Virus record (IMG/VR): IMGVR_UViG_3300046787_000575
Location: 1 to 49,800 of that record
Length of the DNA stretch: 49,800 bases
Source: a virus
Strand: one strand, 5' to 3'
Positions 24,812 to 33,133 of this stretch are shown here, in pieces; position 1 is the stretch's first letter, and every line of letters starts with the position of its first letter. The notes under the pieces were generated by a model. It was not told the origin of the DNA, made no database searches, and saw only the letters and a list, made by a program, of their open reading frames with translations. The position numbers were made by a program, and so were the translations under genes.

Positions 24812-27151
24812 ATGCCAATTCCAACTGCGCCGCAGACGCCTGCTGCGAACTATAGATTCTTCGTTTGCGGTCTAGTTACCAACGAACTTCTCGCGGAAAT
24901 CCCGTTTGGCAACGTCAGCTACGGACGAGCTATCCGCGAGGCTGGTACGTTTAATGGTGATATCCCTATCAACGTCGATACTCAGAATCTAGACCTGTAT
25001 GAAAACACACTGCCGGGTAAGACTGCGCTATATGTAGTTCGTGATGGAGTCTGCGTCTGGGGCGGAATTATTTGGTCTCGTACCTACGACATCAAGAACA
25101 AAGTATTGTCCGTCAGCGCATCTGAATACACTAGCTACCTTTACCACCGCGTAGCTTGGAGAACCTGGTCCAACACATTTGCCGCGTCTATCACTATTGC
25201 TAACGGCGTTGGTACCGCTACCCTACTAGACGGTAAAACATTCGACTTCACTAAAGACGAGCCAGTCGGTATCATCTTTGGTTTGGACTATAACTACAAG
25301 TACAACTCGAGCGCAGCTACAACCTATTACGTAACATCTGACACTCAGCAGAACGCCACTTCTTTCACGTTCAAGCGACGCACCAGCCCAACAGGGGAGG
25401 ATCTATCCGTCCAAGCCAGCGACCGAGTCGATGCTGAATCCTCGGTTTCTGTTCGTCAGGATAGTTATACGTACGCTAGAGATTTCCTAGAGGCCCTATC
25501 GACTGACTTCTTCGGGCTAGAGTTTCAGAACACAGAGCTCGAGCCAGGAAGCACCAACTATCTAAGAGCATCTAAGGCTTCCCAATCGGGCACCTCTGCG
25601 ACCATCTATGTGAGCGAGACTCCCCACGGGCTGATTCTAGGCCAGAGGGTGACTCTAAAAAATATCGGGTCAACCTACAACGGTCAAGCCAAGGTTACTA
25701 ATGTTGGTGATGGTGGTTACTTCGTCTGCGAGACCGTAGGCAGTGGAACAAACTCGCTGGCTACTATCTCTTCTGTTAAGAGAACAATTACTTCGGTCTC
25801 GAGAACAGTCGAAGGTATTGTCACATACACGACTAGCTCATCTCATAGCCTACTAGAGGGCGATCTAGTGGAAATCACTGGGCTACCTAAGATGGTTAGT
25901 GGAACCTATACGGTATCTAGCGTAATTAGCAGCACTAAATTTAGCGTGATTACGGCCGTCTACGTTAAAGCTTCGGAGACTACAGTTACTGGTACTGTTG
26001 ACAAAATCCCATACGTACTGTCCAACACATTCGGGGAGTTTAGCGGCAACTCTGGTCTAAATATCGACTTCTCCACCCAGGAGCTGAGCGAGCAAGACCC
26101 TAAAGATATCCCGGTTTATAGAGGATTCGAACTAACCTCTATCGGAGAAATTCTAGAAAGATACTCTAACGATGCCAACGGCTTCGAGTATCGCATCGAC
26201 TGTGATTACGATGCGGGCACTAACTCGTTCACTAGAACTTTTGTATTCTTACCGCTTCAGCCAGAGTCCCTAACTCAGTACATAAACTCTCTAACTGGAA
26301 AGATGCTTCCGGCCGGTAAATATGCCCCGGTTTCGGCTTTTGGAGCTGACCAGCTCGTGTTCGAGCACCCAGGAAATATTTTAAATGCTTCTATGCAGGA
26401 ATCCGCCGAAGATTCAGCTACTCGTTTCTGGACTCAGGGTGATGATGACACCGGAACCTCTGGTGCCAGCTTGCCATACTCTGCTGACACCGCGACCGCC
26501 TACCTAGAAGATGGGTGGCCGCTACTAGACCAGGTCGAGAAAGTTGACGGCACTAGCGAAGAAGACAGACTATACGAGTATGCTCAGCGATACTTGAACG
26601 AGTCAGTCCCACCCATCGCGAGCTTCTCGGTGAGCGTAGACGGCTCTATTAGACCACTACTAGGAACTTACAAGCCTGGAGACTGGTGTTCTGTCATTAT
26701 TGACGACCAGTTTGTACAGCTACGCGCCCAGAGTACTTTGGAAGCTGGCGGCGAGGAGCGTAACGGTATCCTTCTCCGCAAGATTGACTCATTTGAAGTT
26801 CGAGTCCCGGACGCATCTGCCTTCCCGGAGGAAGTAACTCTAAACCTTGTAACAGAGCCTAACGTAGATACGGCTGGCTCTTACCAGCTATCGCTAGTTC
26901 AGGAATCAGTCACATCGACCGGCGTCACTCTAAACATTCTTATTAATCAGGGATCGGCTACCGCTACGAATGCTACTCTTTTCAAAAATGATGTAGAAAT
27001 ACTGTCTTGGACTATAGCTGCAAACTCAGTGCTTAGTGCTCAGGCTGTGGTTTCGAGTCTAACGCCGAACACCCAATATACGTTCACTTTAAACGGTGCG
27101 AACGACACGTCTAGCGTGATCTATGTGTCTACAGAGGAGTCCCAGGCATGA
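24812..27151 (+). CDS. Minor tail protein, tail-hub type with C-terminal FN3-like domain
   Basis: The 779-residue protein starts at ATG after an AGGGATG site. The N-terminal region (YRFFVCGLVTNELLAEIPFG, EAGTFNGDIPINVDTQ, YVVRDGVCVWGGIIWSRTYD) is the pattern of actinophage tail-hub (Tal/gp27-like) proteins. The middle contains repeated beta modules with TPHGLILGQRVTLKNIGSTY and SSHSLLEGDLVEITGLPKMV, two copies of a similar loop that suggest an internal duplication. The last ~90 residues (TSTGVTLNILINQGSATATN and LTPNTQYTFTLNGAND) look like an FN3/Ig domain. It overlaps the next gene by four bases (ATGA). Confidence 0.75.
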   Translation: MPIPTAPQTPAANYRFFVCGLVTNELLAEIPFGNVSYGRAIREAGTFNGDIPINVDTQNLDLYENTLPGKTALYVVRDGVCVWGGIIWSRTYDIKNKVLSVSASEYTSYLYHRVAWRTWSNTFAASITIANGVGTATLLDGKTFDFTKDEPVGIIFGLDYNYKYNSSAATTYYVTSDTQQNATSFTFKRRTSPTGEDLSVQASDRVDAESSVSVRQDSYTYARDFLEALSTDFFGLEFQNTELEPGSTNYLRASKASQSGTSATIYVSETPHGLILGQRVTLKNIGSTYNGQAKVTNVGDGGYFVCETVGSGTNSLATISSVKRTITSVSRTVEGIVTYTTSSSHSLLEGDLVEITGLPKMVSGTYTVSSVISSTKFSVITAVYVKASETTVTGTVDKIPYVLSNTFGEFSGNSGLNIDFSTQELSEQDPKDIPVYRGFELTSIGEILERYSNDANGFEYRIDCDYDAGTNSFTRTFVFLPLQPESLTQYINSLTGKMLPAGKYAPVSAFGADQLVFEHPGNILNASMQESAEDSATRFWTQGDDDTGTSGASLPYSADTATAYLEDGWPLLDQVEKVDGTSEEDRLYEYAQRYLNESVPPIASFSVSVDGSIRPLLGTYKPGDWCSVIIDDQFVQLRAQSTLEAGGEERNGILLRKIDSFEVRVPDASAFPEEVTLNLVTEPNVDTAGSYQLSLVQESVTSTGVTLNILINQGSATATNATLFKNDVEILSWTIAANSVLSAQAVVSSLTPNTQYTFTLNGANDTSSVIYVSTEESQA

Positions 27152-30063
27152 CAATGAGGCAGCGTCGCAAGAAGCTAACCACAACAATCTCTAGGCTTGA
27201 TAGACGAGTACGCAACGTCGAGCTTAAGGGCCCTACTGGAACAGTTACCTCAACTGCAGCAGTCGACCCAGCGAACGATATTGTTGATCCGGTAATTTCT
27301 ATAACTAATAATCTAGCTCCCAACTCCTGGGTTAGAGTTACTGGTGGTTGGTACTATCCTCAGCAATTTATAGGCCAAAAACAAGACCGTATCGAGTACT
27401 ACCACGAAGGCACTATTGACGGTCTAGATAGCACCGGTACAACTGCTATTCGTGTTTCTGGAGCTTATGCTGACCTGGTTGGTATCAGGGCTAGCAATGC
27501 TAACAAAAGTTCCGACGATCAACATCCAGACTCTCCTCTAAACTTTGCGGTTCTCGGGCACAACTATCCGACGGGTGCTACTAGGGATAACTATCCTTGG
27601 TATGAAGATGTACCTGACGGTATGCAGTTTGAAGTTTGCTCGCCAAATGTAGACCTCCCTGTAGTGCCTCAGAGCTTGATCAATGTATATCTACTCCCTC
27701 AGCCGCTAGTTTATCGATCTAAAGTTGTATCTGTTTCTGCAACGCCCACTCACGGGACTGTAGTCTTTGATAGCTCTGATCCCTCAGTATCGCCGCACTA
27801 CTTCAAGGTTGGAGACGTCCTCTCCGTTTCGGACCTAGATGCACCATTCTCTAACGGTGACGGTATTGTTCAGGTGACTGCTGTTGCAACTACATCTATC
27901 ACGTTTAAGTTCCAGACAGCTCTCGCTGACCCCATCTCTAGCACTGTAATATCCGGAACCAAGTATGTCTACGCTGTAATGCAGAAATATACTCGAATCG
28001 GGTCTACCTGGATCAAGCCGATTGACGGTGGCACCGACCAAGTCTACGTCTGGGATGGTGTTCGATATGTCACCACTGCAAGTGCCGTTGCTGGCACTCT
28101 AATCGATGATGGCGTAGCCCCCTCCCCTCCGACCATTGTCTCAGCCACCGTCACAAGCATCTCCGATATAAACGCAGCTACCGGCAAGATTGCATCAGTA
28201 AAAATTACCTTGGAGGCACCAACAACCAACGAAGATGATACGCCGTTAGATGATCTATTCGGTTACACCATTAAATGGAGGACCTCGCCTTCTGGCGACT
28301 GGACTGGTCAGCAGGAAGTTGGCCCGGATCTGGAGCACACTCTTGGCGGGCTAACGGTTGCATCTACGTACTACATAGGAGCATACGCTAGAGACTATAA
28401 ACGTCTTAGTGCTGTTTCTAACATCTATGAGCTAGTAATCGCTAAGCCAGCCACCGAGATATCCGCGCCGTCTGCCCCTACGGTTGCTCCACCACGCCTA
28501 GGTACTGTTAGCATTACTTGGAACGGAAACAACAGTTCTGGCATAGCTATGCCTCTAGCTCTTTTGAAGCACCTAGAAGTGCACGCGTCTACTACTTCCG
28601 GATTCACTCCGGGCTCGGGCACGTTGAAGGGTTACATCTCTAGCCCTGGTGGTTTAGTGGTCCTTAGCGACTTGCTTTATGGCGTCACTTACTGGGTTAA
28701 ATTTATAGCCGTAGATCTACTAGGTAACAAAACCTCGGCGTCGACGCAAACATCTACTGGAACAATAAAGGCTCTGGTTGATACTGACGTCATTGGCAAG
28801 GTTCTTAGCGGGGCCAACATTATGTCTAACACCATAACCGCCTCGGACTCAATTATTGGTAATACCATCACCGGTGGCTTGATTCAGGCCCTGGCAATCG
28901 ATGCTGGAAAGCTAGCTGCTAACTCAATCATTGCGACTAAAATTGCCGCTGGCTCTATAGATGGCAAGATTATTACTGGTGCCACTGTTCAGACTGCTGC
29001 AATTTATAACGATACCAATAGCATCGGTAACTACACTACCTTCTCGAATCTTCCGTCTGGTCAGTCGTTCAATACCGTGGCCACGGTAGGCGGTGTCGAT
29101 TCTTACGTATTCAAGCAAAATATAAACACTGCCACCGGAGAAGTTATCCCGTTCGGTCAGACTGGATACGGCGGCACTTGGACGCTAACCGGAAAGAAAC
29201 AGCGTATCGTTCTATCTGGAAACGAGTTCAAAGCCTTCAACAGTAGCGGTGCCGAGACCGTGTCCATAACAGGTGACACGTCGGTAATTAGAACATCCAA
29301 TGGTTCTAACGCAGTTACTATGGACGGGGCTACTAACGCTATTAGCTTTAGTTATAGTGGCTCAAAGATAGGCCACCTAGTGTCTTCTTCGGAGTACGGC
29401 GGCTCGGTAGAGATAAGAACCGGAGCTACGCCGACCAGTGTCGGAGTCAGCCACCTTCACGTCGGTAGCACCAACATCTATGCATACATCGAAGGTGGTT
29501 CAGGTGCCGGGTTACTTAATTTGACCACCAGCGGGGCTTATATTAGCGGCGGCGGGTCCCTTGTACATCAGACCGGTGGCAGTGTCACTATTCAAAGTGC
29601 TAACGTGGGCGGCATCATTCTCGGTGATCCGGTTCAGCCGACTACTGCTTATGTTGCTTCCGGGATCATCTACAACCTCACTACTAGCAGTGCTCCAAAT
29701 ATGTGGGTTGCTACCTCTACAAACGGCTATAAGCTTTACAGAAGCACGAATCCATCGAGCCGTAGATTTAAGCGAGACATCCGAACGCTTACCTTCGATC
29801 ATGAGGCGTACACGGCAATTGAGCCGATTGTTTTCAAATATAACGAAGGAATGTTCTCCAACCCAGAGGAGAGCACCATAGATATGCTCGGTTTTATCGC
29901 GGAAGATTTCGAGGCTGCCGGTCTCGAAAGCCTAGTAATTAGAGACGAGGACGGGGAACTCTCCGGTCTGCGTTATGATAAGATGGTTATGTTTTTGCAT
30001 TCTATCGTTTCAGAGCAGAGCAAGAAAATTGCAGCCCTGGAAGCTAAGACCGCATCTATCTAA
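27148..30063 (+). CDS. Tail fibre-like protein with FN3 domains and C-terminal S74 chaperone
   Basis: The 971-residue protein starts at the ATG overlapping the upstream stop. Residues ~320-540 hold two FN3-like domains (APSPPTIVSATVTSISDINA and SAPTVAPPRLGTVSITWNGN mark their starts). Residues ~550-620 are a repetitive Ile/Thr/Ala/Gly stretch (IDAGKLAANSIIATKIAAGS), typical of trimeric fibre stalks. The last ~100 residues are a Peptidase_S74 intramolecular chaperone: SSRRFKRDI contains the Ser cut site and Lys of the S-K pair, followed by EPIVFKYNEG and GFIAEDFEAAGLESLV, then a final coiled coil (SEQSKKIAALEAK). In known members the chaperone drives trimer folding and then cuts itself off. 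It probably binds the host surface. Confidence 0.88.
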   Translation: MTMRQRRKKLTTTISRLDRRVRNVELKGPTGTVTSTAAVDPANDIVDPVISITNNLAPNSWVRVTGGWYYPQQFIGQKQDRIEYYHEGTIDGLDSTGTTAIRVSGAYADLVGIRASNANKSSDDQHPDSPLNFAVLGHNYPTGATRDNYPWYEDVPDGMQFEVCSPNVDLPVVPQSLINVYLLPQPLVYRSKVVSVSATPTHGTVVFDSSDPSVSPHYFKVGDVLSVSDLDAPFSNGDGIVQVTAVATTSITFKFQTALADPISSTVISGTKYVYAVMQKYTRIGSTWIKPIDGGTDQVYVWDGVRYVTTASAVAGTLIDDGVAPSPPTIVSATVTSISDINAATGKIASVKITLEAPTTNEDDTPLDDLFGYTIKWRTSPSGDWTGQQEVGPDLEHTLGGLTVASTYYIGAYARDYKRLSAVSNIYELVIAKPATEISAPSAPTVAPPRLGTVSITWNGNNSSGIAMPLALLKHLEVHASTTSGFTPGSGTLKGYISSPGGLVVLSDLLYGVTYWVKFIAVDLLGNKTSASTQTSTGTIKALVDTDVIGKVLSGANIMSNTITASDSIIGNTITGGLIQALAIDAGKLAANSIIATKIAAGSIDGKIITGATVQTAAIYNDTNSIGNYTTFSNLPSGQSFNTVATVGGVDSYVFKQNINTATGEVIPFGQTGYGGTWTLTGKKQRIVLSGNEFKAFNSSGAETVSITGDTSVIRTSNGSNAVTMDGATNAISFSYSGSKIGHLVSSSEYGGSVEIRTGATPTSVGVSHLHVGSTNIYAYIEGGSGAGLLNLTTSGAYISGGGSLVHQTGGSVTIQSANVGGIILGDPVQPTTAYVASGIIYNLTTSSAPNMWVATSTNGYKLYRSTNPSSRRFKRDIRTLTFDHEAYTAIEPIVFKYNEGMFSNPEESTIDMLGFIAEDFEAAGLESLVIRDEDGELSGLRYDKMVMFLHSIVSEQSKKIAALEAKTASI

Positions 30064-30076
30064 CTAAGGACATATT

Positions 30077-30244
30077 TTGACTGAAGAGTATAACGACACA
30101 TCAGTGGACCTAGAGCAGGTTCTAGACTACTTTAAAAAACTAGTCGGGGATCAGGCTCAGCAGATTGCTGTACTTACTGCCCTAACCAATAAGCTGCAGG
30201 CTAGACTAGCCGATAATGAAGCTGAACCAGTTAAGGCTAAGTAA
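30077..30244 (+). CDS. Small coiled-coil protein (55 residues)
   Basis: A TTG at 30077 preceded by AAGGA (30066-30070, six-base spacing) opens a 55-codon frame ending in TAA one base before the next start. The product is helical and amphipathic: VDLEQVLDYFKKLVGDQAQQ then IAVLTALTNKLQARLADNEA. It fills an otherwise unexplained 181-base gap exactly, which supports it as a real gene. The heptad-like Leu/Ile spacing suggests a coiled coil, perhaps attached to the tail fibre or acting as an assembly factor. No named family is recognised. Confidence 0.75.
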   Translation: MTEEYNDTSVDLEQVLDYFKKLVGDQAQQIAVLTALTNKLQARLADNEAEPVKAK

Positions 30245-30715
30245 GTGTTTGAAGTCAAAGATGGGTCTAGAACCCTTCAATTTAATGGAGTGCTCCTAGC
30301 CGAGTCCTCGTCCTGGCGCAGAGACTCGTCTCGCTGGATTGAATTCAAACTTTACCGCACCGAAAGCGGCTCTTACATCCTGTCTCGCGTAGGGGTTTCT
30401 ATCATCTTTCACGGTGCCGCCTGCCCGTTGGTGCGTAAATATGGTTTGCAAGAAGCTCCTATCTCTATTCTTACTGATCAATCGCTATCTTGCCCCGACT
30501 GTATGCCAGACGAGAGCGCCGACCTAATATTTCCGGAGAAGAATCGCTACTGGGCCCAGGTCTCTGAAGAGCCTGGAGCAGTGCTAGATGCTCTATACAA
30601 ATACGATGACGGCGGAGCGCGTTACCTCACTAACGTGGCTCAGAGGCTACTGGAACAAGCGTCTGATAAAGACAAAAACATCTTTGAAACCTACTCGGTG
30701 GAGATTATCCCCTAA
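30245..30715 (+). CDS. Conserved actinophage hypothetical protein
   Basis: The 156-residue protein starts with GTG directly after the previous stop. VKDGSRTLQFNGVLLAESSS, then RWIEFKLYRTESGSYILSRV and GARYLTNVAQRLLEQASDKD, make up a pattern I recognise from many actinophages, without a known function. A possible zinc pair is CPDC at residues ~79-82 (LSCPDCMPDE). It lies at the boundary between tail and replication genes. No catalytic residues stand out. Expression is probably coupled to the short gene before it. Confidence 0.78.
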   Translation: MFEVKDGSRTLQFNGVLLAESSSWRRDSSRWIEFKLYRTESGSYILSRVGVSIIFHGAACPLVRKYGLQEAPISILTDQSLSCPDCMPDESADLIFPEKNRYWAQVSEEPGAVLDALYKYDDGGARYLTNVAQRLLEQASDKDKNIFETYSVEIIP

Positions 30716-30752
30716 AAGTAGTAATATGAACCAATAAAGACGAAGGACAAAA

Positions 30753-32573
30753 ATGACAACTGGACTAGAAGGCGTACGCCTTGAGCTAGTAGACAATGCC
30801 GAGAAGGCCGGAGAGTTTATCTCCTGGCTAGGTGAACGCCGTCCACATAACGCTATCGCCATCGACACCGAGACTGGCGAGCTAGCTGGCAACCCTAAAG
30901 ATCACGCACTATCTCCGTGGCACGGCCGCCTACGCCTTGTCCAGGTTGGCGATGGTATGACTGGCTGGTCCATCCCCTGGGACACATGGAAGGGTGTCTT
31001 CTACGAGGCTATGGACAAGTTCGACGGTCCACTAGTTTGCCACAACATTGCTTTCGAGGCCCGCTGGTTCGATGTTCAATCCGACTGGAAGATGCCTTGG
31101 CACCGCGCTCACGACACCATGATTATGGCTCACCTGATCGATCCGCTAGGCTCTGGTGCTCTAAAAAACCTAACCTCACGCTACATAGACAAGGATGCTG
31201 CTCGTCTCCAGCAAGTTCTAGATGATGGCATGGCTACAAATGGCTGGACTTGGGGTACCGTACCTATTAACTTCAAGCCCTATTGGGCCTATGGAGCTCT
31301 TGACCCTGTACTAACGATGAGACTCTGGGAAAAGTTCTGGGAAAAGTGTGGACCTGGACAGCCGTATAGCCGAGCTTATGAGCTTGAAATGAATACTCGT
31401 CGTATCGCTACTCGCATGGAGCTAAATGGTGCGCGTCTAGATCTTGATTACTCTAAAAAGAAGTACCAGGAGCTTGTCGATTATACCGAGCAGGTTAAGG
31501 TCTGGGCTAAGGCTAACTACAACGGTATGTCTATCACTAGTAACGCTCAGCTAGTTCGTCAGCTAGAGTCGTTAGGTGCTATGATTACCGAGACAACCCC
31601 GTCGGGCAACAAGTCTGCCTCGGCTGATCAGCTAAAGCTACTTGCTCGTGACGGCAACGCCGAGGTCAAGCAACTAGCTGAAACAGCCCTAAAGCAGCGC
31701 AAGGCCGACAAGTTGGCCTCTACGTACTTCTCTAACTTTATTACTGACAACATCAATGGCTTCGTTCACCCGTCTATCCGTACTATGGGTGCCCGTACTG
31801 GCCGTATGACTATCCAGAACCCTGCTCTGCAAACTCTCCCTAAGGGTGACGACACGGTTCGCCGCGCCTTTGTTCCGCGTGATGAAGATCACGTAATTAT
31901 CACCTCCGACCTTGACCAGGTTGAATTCCGTATGTTCTCGACCATGTCCCAGGACGTGAACTTGATCAACCTATTCAACATGGCAGATGCTACTGGCTCT
32001 GACCCGTTCACCGAGATTGGTCGTGAGGTCTACAACGACGCCTCTATGGTCAAGTCTGATAAACGCCGAGGGCTTATCAAGGGTGTAGTTTATGGACGCC
32101 TCTATGGGGCTGGAGTAGCTAAGCAGGCACTGACTGCAGGTGTTCCAGAAGATCAGATGCGTGCAGTTTCTAATGCTTTTGATGAGCGCTATCCGGGCAT
32201 GGCCTTGTTTCAAAAGAAGGTTGAAGATATCGGTATGCGCCGTCTAAACGCAGAAGGCCAGGGTTACGTAAATACCTGGACTGGACGCCGTTTGCCTTGT
32301 GATGAAGATCGCGTCTATACTCTGACTAACTACCTAATCCAGGGCGGTGCGGCTGAGGTGTTCAAGTCAAACCTAGTGAAACTAGACCAGGCAGATCTTA
32401 CTGAGCTGCTTATCGTCCCTGTACACGATGAAATTGTGCTTAATGCTCCTCGTAAAGATGCTGAAGAGATTAAGCAGCTAGTTCGTCAGTGTATGACTAC
32501 TACTGAAGGTTGGGCTGTACCTCTTACAGCCGATGTCGATGGACCACTAGAGAACTGGGGCGCTAAGTACTAA
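30753..32573 (+). CDS. DNA polymerase, PolA family with 3'-5' exonuclease domain
   Basis: The 606-residue protein starts at ATG after GAAGGA. The N-terminal proofreading domain shows IAIDTETGELAG (Asp38, Glu40), VCHNIAFEARWFD and YGALDPVLTMRLW (Tyr-x3-Asp), so all three Exo motifs appear intact. The polymerase domain has GARTGRM, motif A as SDLDQVEFRMFS (replacing the usual DYSQIELR), motif B as KRRGLIKGVVYGRLYG and motif C as VPVHDEIVL. It lacks a 5' nuclease domain, as is usual for phage PolA enzymes. It would copy the phage genome with the primase-helicase at 44175. Its stop overlaps the next ATG (TAATG). Confidence 0.95.
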   Translation: MTTGLEGVRLELVDNAEKAGEFISWLGERRPHNAIAIDTETGELAGNPKDHALSPWHGRLRLVQVGDGMTGWSIPWDTWKGVFYEAMDKFDGPLVCHNIAFEARWFDVQSDWKMPWHRAHDTMIMAHLIDPLGSGALKNLTSRYIDKDAARLQQVLDDGMATNGWTWGTVPINFKPYWAYGALDPVLTMRLWEKFWEKCGPGQPYSRAYELEMNTRRIATRMELNGARLDLDYSKKKYQELVDYTEQVKVWAKANYNGMSITSNAQLVRQLESLGAMITETTPSGNKSASADQLKLLARDGNAEVKQLAETALKQRKADKLASTYFSNFITDNINGFVHPSIRTMGARTGRMTIQNPALQTLPKGDDTVRRAFVPRDEDHVIITSDLDQVEFRMFSTMSQDVNLINLFNMADATGSDPFTEIGREVYNDASMVKSDKRRGLIKGVVYGRLYGAGVAKQALTAGVPEDQMRAVSNAFDERYPGMALFQKKVEDIGMRRLNAEGQGYVNTWTGRRLPCDEDRVYTLTNYLIQGGAAEVFKSNLVKLDQADLTELLIVPVHDEIVLNAPRKDAEEIKQLVRQCMTTTEGWAVPLTADVDGPLENWGAKY

Positions 32574-33043
32574 TGAGTAAGAAATGGGTTTTATCTGTCG
32601 ATCCCGGTAAGGCTACCGGAATGGCGCTATTCTTCCACGAGGCGGGTAGCGATCCAATTCTTCTCTGGTCTGGAGAATTCCAGCAGGATGAATATGCTAA
32701 GCCAATCCGCCAGTCGCTATCCCTATACGGTCCGGAAGATGGTGGTATTGAAGTTGTATGCGAGAGATTTACAATTAACGCTCAGACTGTAAAAAACTCG
32801 CAGGCACCGTACTCCCTTGAGCAGATCGGCATCCTAAAACAGTGCTTGCTAGATGTAGATCGTCCAGCCGATGATATCTACTTCCAGTCACCAGCAGATG
32901 CAAAAGCTCTTTTTCCTAATCCAGCGCTTAAAAAGTTGGGATACTGGCACAAAGGTGGCGAAGGTCACGCACTAGACGCAATCCGACACGGCCTACTCCG
33001 ACTTGTGAAAAGCGGTTGGAAGCCTGTAGGCTTGCTAGAATAG
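32573..33043 (+). CDS. RuvC-like Holliday junction resolvase/nuclease
   Basis: The 156 residues show an RNase H-type fold: VLSVDPGKATGMALF carries the first catalytic Asp (Asp10), VVCERFTI carries Glu64, and GHALDAIRHGLL carries His132 and Asp135. These match the acidic active site of phage RuvC-like resolvases, which cut four-way or branched DNA during recombination and before packaging. The ATG overlaps the polymerase stop, so the pair is cotranscribed. The end of the gene includes a TTGCTAG word that recurs in the promoter region beyond. Confidence 0.85.
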   Translation: MSKKWVLSVDPGKATGMALFFHEAGSDPILLWSGEFQQDEYAKPIRQSLSLYGPEDGGIEVVCERFTINAQTVKNSQAPYSLEQIGILKQCLLDVDRPADDIYFQSPADAKALFPNPALKKLGYWHKGGEGHALDAIRHGLLRLVKSGWKPVGLLE

Positions 33044-33050
33044 GTAGGTA

Positions 33051-33091
33051 CTAGCAGAAAAAAAGTTTTTTGTAGACATTTTTCTTGCTAG
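33051..33091 (+). repeat. Inverted repeat flanking the helicase promoter
   Basis: CTAGCAGAAAAAA (from 33051) is matched by TTTTTCTTGCTAG (33079-33091) as an imperfect inverted repeat with one unpaired base. The right arm occupies the -35/-10 spacer. TTGCTAG occurs once more, in direct orientation, at 33032-33038. The layout fits an operator for a repressor or activator, but it could also act as a terminator for the resolvase gene. Confidence 0.55.
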
Positions 33092-33101
33092 TATGTATAA
33101 T
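33073..33101 (+). promoter_or_regulatory. Strong sigma-70-type promoter for the helicase operon
   Basis: TAGACA (33073-33078) and TATAAT (33096-33101) are separated by exactly 17 bases, and TG lies directly before TATAAT. This is the best promoter in the window. Initiation would be near 33108, just at the shared TAACGACA motif, 25 bases before the helicase ATG. It probably drives 33134-37248. Confidence 0.85.
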
Positions 33102-33133
33102 AGATACGTAACGACAAATGAAAGATTTTAAAA

